A model generated the notes under the pieces. The model was not told the DNA's origin. It saw only the letters and a list, made by a program, of their open reading frames with translations, and did no database searches. DNA of 64,000 nucleotides, from assembly GCF_900206265.1 (NCBI RefSeq), contig NZ_LT907782.1:496001-560000 (forward strand), given 5' to 3'. The stretch's first letter is position 1; each line of letters starts with the position of its first letter. Below are positions 60,969 through 64,000 of the stretch, in pieces. Both the position numbers and the translations under genes were made by a program. The stretch comes from Nitrosomonas ureae. Lineage in GTDB: Bacteria; Pseudomonadota; Gammaproteobacteria; Burkholderiales; Nitrosomonadaceae.

Positions 60969-62270
60969 ATGGCACAAGAAGGCAAAGCGACTCTGAATTT
61001 GAATAACGGTAGCGACCCTATTGAGCTGCCGGTTTTATCCGGGACTATGGGTCCGGATGTGATTGATATTCGTAAGTTGCACGCACAGAGTGGCTTGTTT
61101 ACTTATGATCCCGGTTTTTTGTCAACCGCCAGTAATAATTCCGCGATTACTTTTATTGATGGCGATAAAGGAATTTTGCTGTATCGTGGCTATCCGATTG
61201 AGCAATTGGCGCTGCATTGTGATTTTATCGATGTATGTTATCTGCTGTTGCAGGGTGAATTGCCAACATCTGAACAGAAAACGGAGTTTGATAGCAAAAT
61301 AAAAACCCATTCGATGCTGCATGAGCAACTGGTACGGTTTTATAGCGGGTTTCGTCGCGATGCTCATCCCATGGCGGTGATGGTCGGAGTAGTCGGCGCT
61401 TTATCGGCATTTTATCACGACGCTTTGAATATTTCCGATCCGTTGCATCGCGAACAATCCGCATTACGGTTGATTGCAAAATTGCCGACGATTACTGCGA
61501 TGGCATATAAGTACAACATTGGACAACCATTTGTTTATCCGCAAAATAACTTGAGCTATGCTGAGAATTTTTTGCACATGATGTTTTCTGTTCCGACAGA
61601 AAAATATGAGGCCAATCCGGTGATTGTGCGTGCATTGGACCGGATATTGATTCTGCATGCGGATCATGAGCAGAATGCTTCCACTTCGACTGTACGCTTA
61701 GCGGGATCTAGCGGCGCTAACCCATTTGCTTGTGTTTCTGCCGGTATTTCCTGCCTATGGGGACCGGCGCATGGTGGAGCAAACGAAGCTTGCTTGCATA
61801 TGCTGGAGGAAATCGGGGATGTTTCGCGCATTGATGAATTTATTCAACGCGCAAAAAATAAAGAGGATAACTATCGGCTGATGGGTTTTGGTCATCGCGT
61901 CTATAAAAATATGGACCCGCGGGCAAAGCTGATGCGTGAAACTTGCCATGAAGTTTTGAATGAATTAGGTTTACAGAATGATCGTTTATTCAAACTTGCG
62001 CTGCAACTCGAAAAAATTGCATTGGAAGACGATTATTTCATTTCGCGTAAGCTCTATCCTAACGTTGATTTTTATTCCGGCATTGTGCAGCGCGCATTAG
62101 GTATTCCAACCAGTATGTTTACCGCGATTTTTGCGATGGCAAGAACAGTTGGCTGGGTAGCGCAATGGAGCGAGATGGTCTCAGATCCGGATTATAAAAT
62201 CGGGCGCCCTCGTCAACTCTATACCGGTGCAGCCATGCGGGATATTGCCAGCTCGTTTTCTCAAAAATAG
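60969..62270 (+). CDS. gltA: Citrate synthase GltA
   Basis: A 433-residue type II citrate synthase that condenses acetyl-CoA and oxaloacetate. Conserved parts are [22 protein letters not shown] near residue 65, [13 protein letters not shown] near 230, [14 protein letters not shown] near 268, and [15 protein letters not shown], which contain the catalytic histidines; the aspartate is in NVDFYSG. The ATG at 60969 is preceded by GGAG at 7 nt; a frame extension to 60954 is not needed. It lies between sdhE and sucA in a TCA-cycle cluster. Confidence 0.96.
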   Translation: MAQEGKATLNLNNGSDPIELPVLSGTMGPDVIDIRKLHAQSGLFTYDPGFLSTASNNSAITFIDGDKGILLYRGYPIEQLALHCDFIDVCYLLLQGELPTSEQKTEFDSKIKTHSMLHEQLVRFYSGFRRDAHPMAVMVGVVGALSAFYHDALNISDPLHREQSALRLIAKLPTITAMAYKYNIGQPFVYPQNNLSYAENFLHMMFSVPTEKYEANPVIVRALDRILILHADHEQNASTSTVRLAGSSGANPFACVSAGISCLWGPAHGGANEACLHMLEEIGDVSRIDEFIQRAKNKEDNYRLMGFGHRVYKNMDPRAKLMRETCHEVLNELGLQNDRLFKLALQLEKIALEDDYFISRKLYPNVDFYSGIVQRALGIPTSMFTAIFAMARTVGWVAQWSEMVSDPDYKIGRPRQLYTGAAMRDIASSFSQK

Positions 62271-62296
62271 CCATCCTTGATAAAAGCTGCCATTTT

Positions 62297-64000
62297 ATGA
62301 ACAAGCCGTTGATGGAAGAAACTCTTTTGTCTGGAACTAACGCAAGTTTTATAGAAGCGGTTTATGAGGAATATTTGCATAACCCTAACTCTGTCGCATT
62401 GGTCTGGCGTGAATACTTCGATAAATGGGCCAGGCAGCCGGATTCTATTGCCGGTAAATCATCAGTGAACAGCGTTGCCATTGCTCCGGTCACAAAATCT
62501 TCCGGCTTAGAAATTCAAGCCGCGCTCCCGGAAGTGATGCCAATTGATTCTGATGACCGTAAGCAAGTGGCCGTACTGCAACTGATCAACATGTATCGAA
62601 GTCTCGGATTGAATCAAGCCAATCTTGATCCTCTCGGACTCAAACAACAATTGACCATCCCCGAATTAAATCCGGCGCATTTTGGGTTTACCGATGCGGA
62701 TATGGATAAAGTATTTAATACCGGTTCATTAGTCGGGCCTGATCATGCTGCGTTACGTGAAATTTTGCAAATCCTGCGCGAGACATACTGCGGCTCGATT
62801 GGTGCCGAATATATGTATATTTCATCAGTCGAACAGAAACGCTGGATACAGGCTCGACTAGAAGGACAGCGTTCCAATCCGGATTTCTCCATTGAAGTCA
62901 AGCATCATATTCTTGAACGACTCACAGCGGCAGAGGGACTGGAGAATTATCTGCATACCCGCTATGTAGGGCAGAAGCGTTTTTCGGGAGAAGGTAATGA
63001 GAGCCTGATTCCACTGTTGGATAGCTTGATTCATCGTGCGGGGAAAGCGGGCATTCAGCAAATTGTAATGGGAATGGCGCACCGTGCTCGGCTCAATGTG
63101 CTGGTAAATACTCTGGGGAAAATGCCCGCCGATTTGTTTCGCGAATTTGAAGAAAAACAACCGCAACACTTGCCATCAGGCGATGTGAAATATCACCAGG
63201 GTTTTTCTTCCGCTATTAAAACATCAGAAGGTATTGTGCGCTTGGCATTGGCTTTTAATCCTTCGCATCTGGAAATTGTTAATCCGGTTGTCGAGGGCTC
63301 GGTGCGTGCCCGTCAACATCTATTAAACGATAAGCTGGGGGATCGCGTATTGCCTGTATTGATTCATGGCGATGCGGCGTTTGCTGGACAGGGTGTAGTA
63401 ATGGAAACGTTGAACTTGTCTCAAACTCGCGGGTATGGCACTGGTGGGACGGTGCATATCATCATTAATAACCAGATCGGATTTACCACTTCAGATCCGC
63501 GTGATAGCCGTTCCACGTTGTACTGCACCGATGTCGTCAAAATGATTGAAGCGCCGATTTTTCATGTCAATGGTGATGATCCGGAAGCGGTCGTGATGGT
63601 GACTGAATTGGCGTTTGATTTCCGTATGCGGTTTCATAAGGATGTCGTGATCGATATGGTGTGTTTCCGTCGCCTCGGCCACAATGAGCAGGATGAGCCG
63701 ATGGTGACGCAACCTAAAATGTACCGGATCATTAACCAGCACAACGGTACACGCAAGTGCTACGCCGATAAACTGATTGCCGAGGGCATAATCCGACCGG
63801 AAGAGGCGGATAATCTTATTAAATCTTATCGTGATGCGATGGATGAAGGTGTGAATCCTAATAAGGCTGTTTGTTATGATTATAAATCTCCGTATTCCAT
63901 CAACTGGGAACCTTTTTTAAAACCATTTAAATGGAATAAGCGCATTAGAGCCGGTGTTGCGATACAAACGCTGAAACAGCTTGCCATAAGGTTGACGGAT
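62297..64000 (+). CDS. sucA: 2-oxoglutarate dehydrogenase E1 component SucA (N-terminal 568 codons, cut by window edge)
   Basis: An open frame from the ATG at 62297 to the window end with no stop. It begins with a segment like SFIEAVYEEYLHNPNSV that binds E2, then TPP-enzyme regions: FSGEGNESLIPLLD, MGMAHRARLNVLVN, NPSHLEIVNPVVEGSVRARQ, GDAAFAGQGVVMETLNLSQ, HIIINNQIGFTT and RRLGHNEQDEP. The enzyme decarboxylates 2-oxoglutarate with thiamine diphosphate in the TCA cycle. No strong Shine-Dalgarno precedes the ATG. sucB and lpd are expected next, outside the window. Confidence 0.95.
   Translation, partial: MNKPLMEETLLSGTNASFIEAVYEEYLHNPNSVALVWREYFDKWARQPDSIAGKSSVNSVAIAPVTKSSGLEIQAALPEVMPIDSDDRKQVAVLQLINMYRSLGLNQANLDPLGLKQQLTIPELNPAHFGFTDADMDKVFNTGSLVGPDHAALREILQILRETYCGSIGAEYMYISSVEQKRWIQARLEGQRSNPDFSIEVKHHILERLTAAEGLENYLHTRYVGQKRFSGEGNESLIPLLDSLIHRAGKAGIQQIVMGMAHRARLNVLVNTLGKMPADLFREFEEKQPQHLPSGDVKYHQGFSSAIKTSEGIVRLALAFNPSHLEIVNPVVEGSVRARQHLLNDKLGDRVLPVLIHGDAAFAGQGVVMETLNLSQTRGYGTGGTVHIIINNQIGFTTSDPRDSRSTLYCTDVVKMIEAPIFHVNGDDPEAVVMVTELAFDFRMRFHKDVVIDMVCFRRLGHNEQDEPMVTQPKMYRIINQHNGTRKCYADKLIAEGIIRPEEADNLIKSYRDAMDEGVNPNKAVCYDYKSPYSINWEPFLKPFKWNKRIRAGVAIQTLKQLAIRLTD

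Overview
The window reads as chromosome from a betaproteobacterium. A Nitrosomonas-like ammonia oxidiser (Nitrosomonadaceae) is my best guess. This is inferred from the moderately AT-rich codon use, the housekeeping gene content and order (ridA-recG, pyrG-eno-ftsB, sdhB-sdhE-gltA-sucA) and protein style; no ammonia-oxidation gene or rRNA is present to prove it. I saw no tRNA, rRNA, CRISPR array or prophage.

Layout. 1-10.1 kb is core housekeeping: recG (cut by the window edge) and ridA on the minus strand, then murA, a one-helix Cache-like membrane protein (minus), argH with an overlapping fructosamine-kinase-family gene, pyrG, eno-ftsB and htpX. 10.3-10.7 kb holds a small secreted protein resembling the exosortase-associated TIGR04073 family.

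10.9-29.6 kb is the most distinctive region: a divergent hydroxamate-siderophore locus around a candidate Fur box near 18.03 kb. Leftward run a PvdE-like ABC exporter, a PepSY membrane protein, an acyl-CoA ligase and a lipoprotein penicillin-acylase-family enzyme (PvdQ-like role). Rightward run a siderophore-type GNAT acyltransferase, an ornithine N-hydroxylase, a TonB-dependent receptor, an esterase and a complete RND efflux trio. No NRPS or IucA/IucC-type synthetase lies in the window, so the enzyme that joins the building blocks is elsewhere, unusual or absent. The set of parts suggests an acylated precursor matured in the periplasm as in the pyoverdine pathway, but made with an acetyl-type hydroxamate.

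An intact 141-bp MITE-like hairpin element with a 5-bp target duplication sits just after the RND permease. It is followed by a small acidic protein gene, a 7TMR-DISM diguanylate cyclase (minus), a six-gene Mrp cation/proton antiporter operon with fused MrpA/MrpB, the sulfate-activation pair cysD-cysNC, a DHH phosphoesterase, galE and galU. A decayed IS5-family transposase and two secreted or lipidated proteins of unknown function follow.

48.1-56 kb holds a PanE-like reductase, an HpnA-like epimerase and tamA-tamB for outer-membrane protein assembly. 56-59 kb is a leftward protein-quality-control operon: cbpA, cbpM, trxC and an HtrA/DegQ-type protease. The window ends with a small lipoprotein gene with a potentially structured leader, then the TCA genes sdhB, sdhE, gltA and the first 568 codons of sucA. 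sdhC, sdhD and sdhA are not upstream of sdhB.
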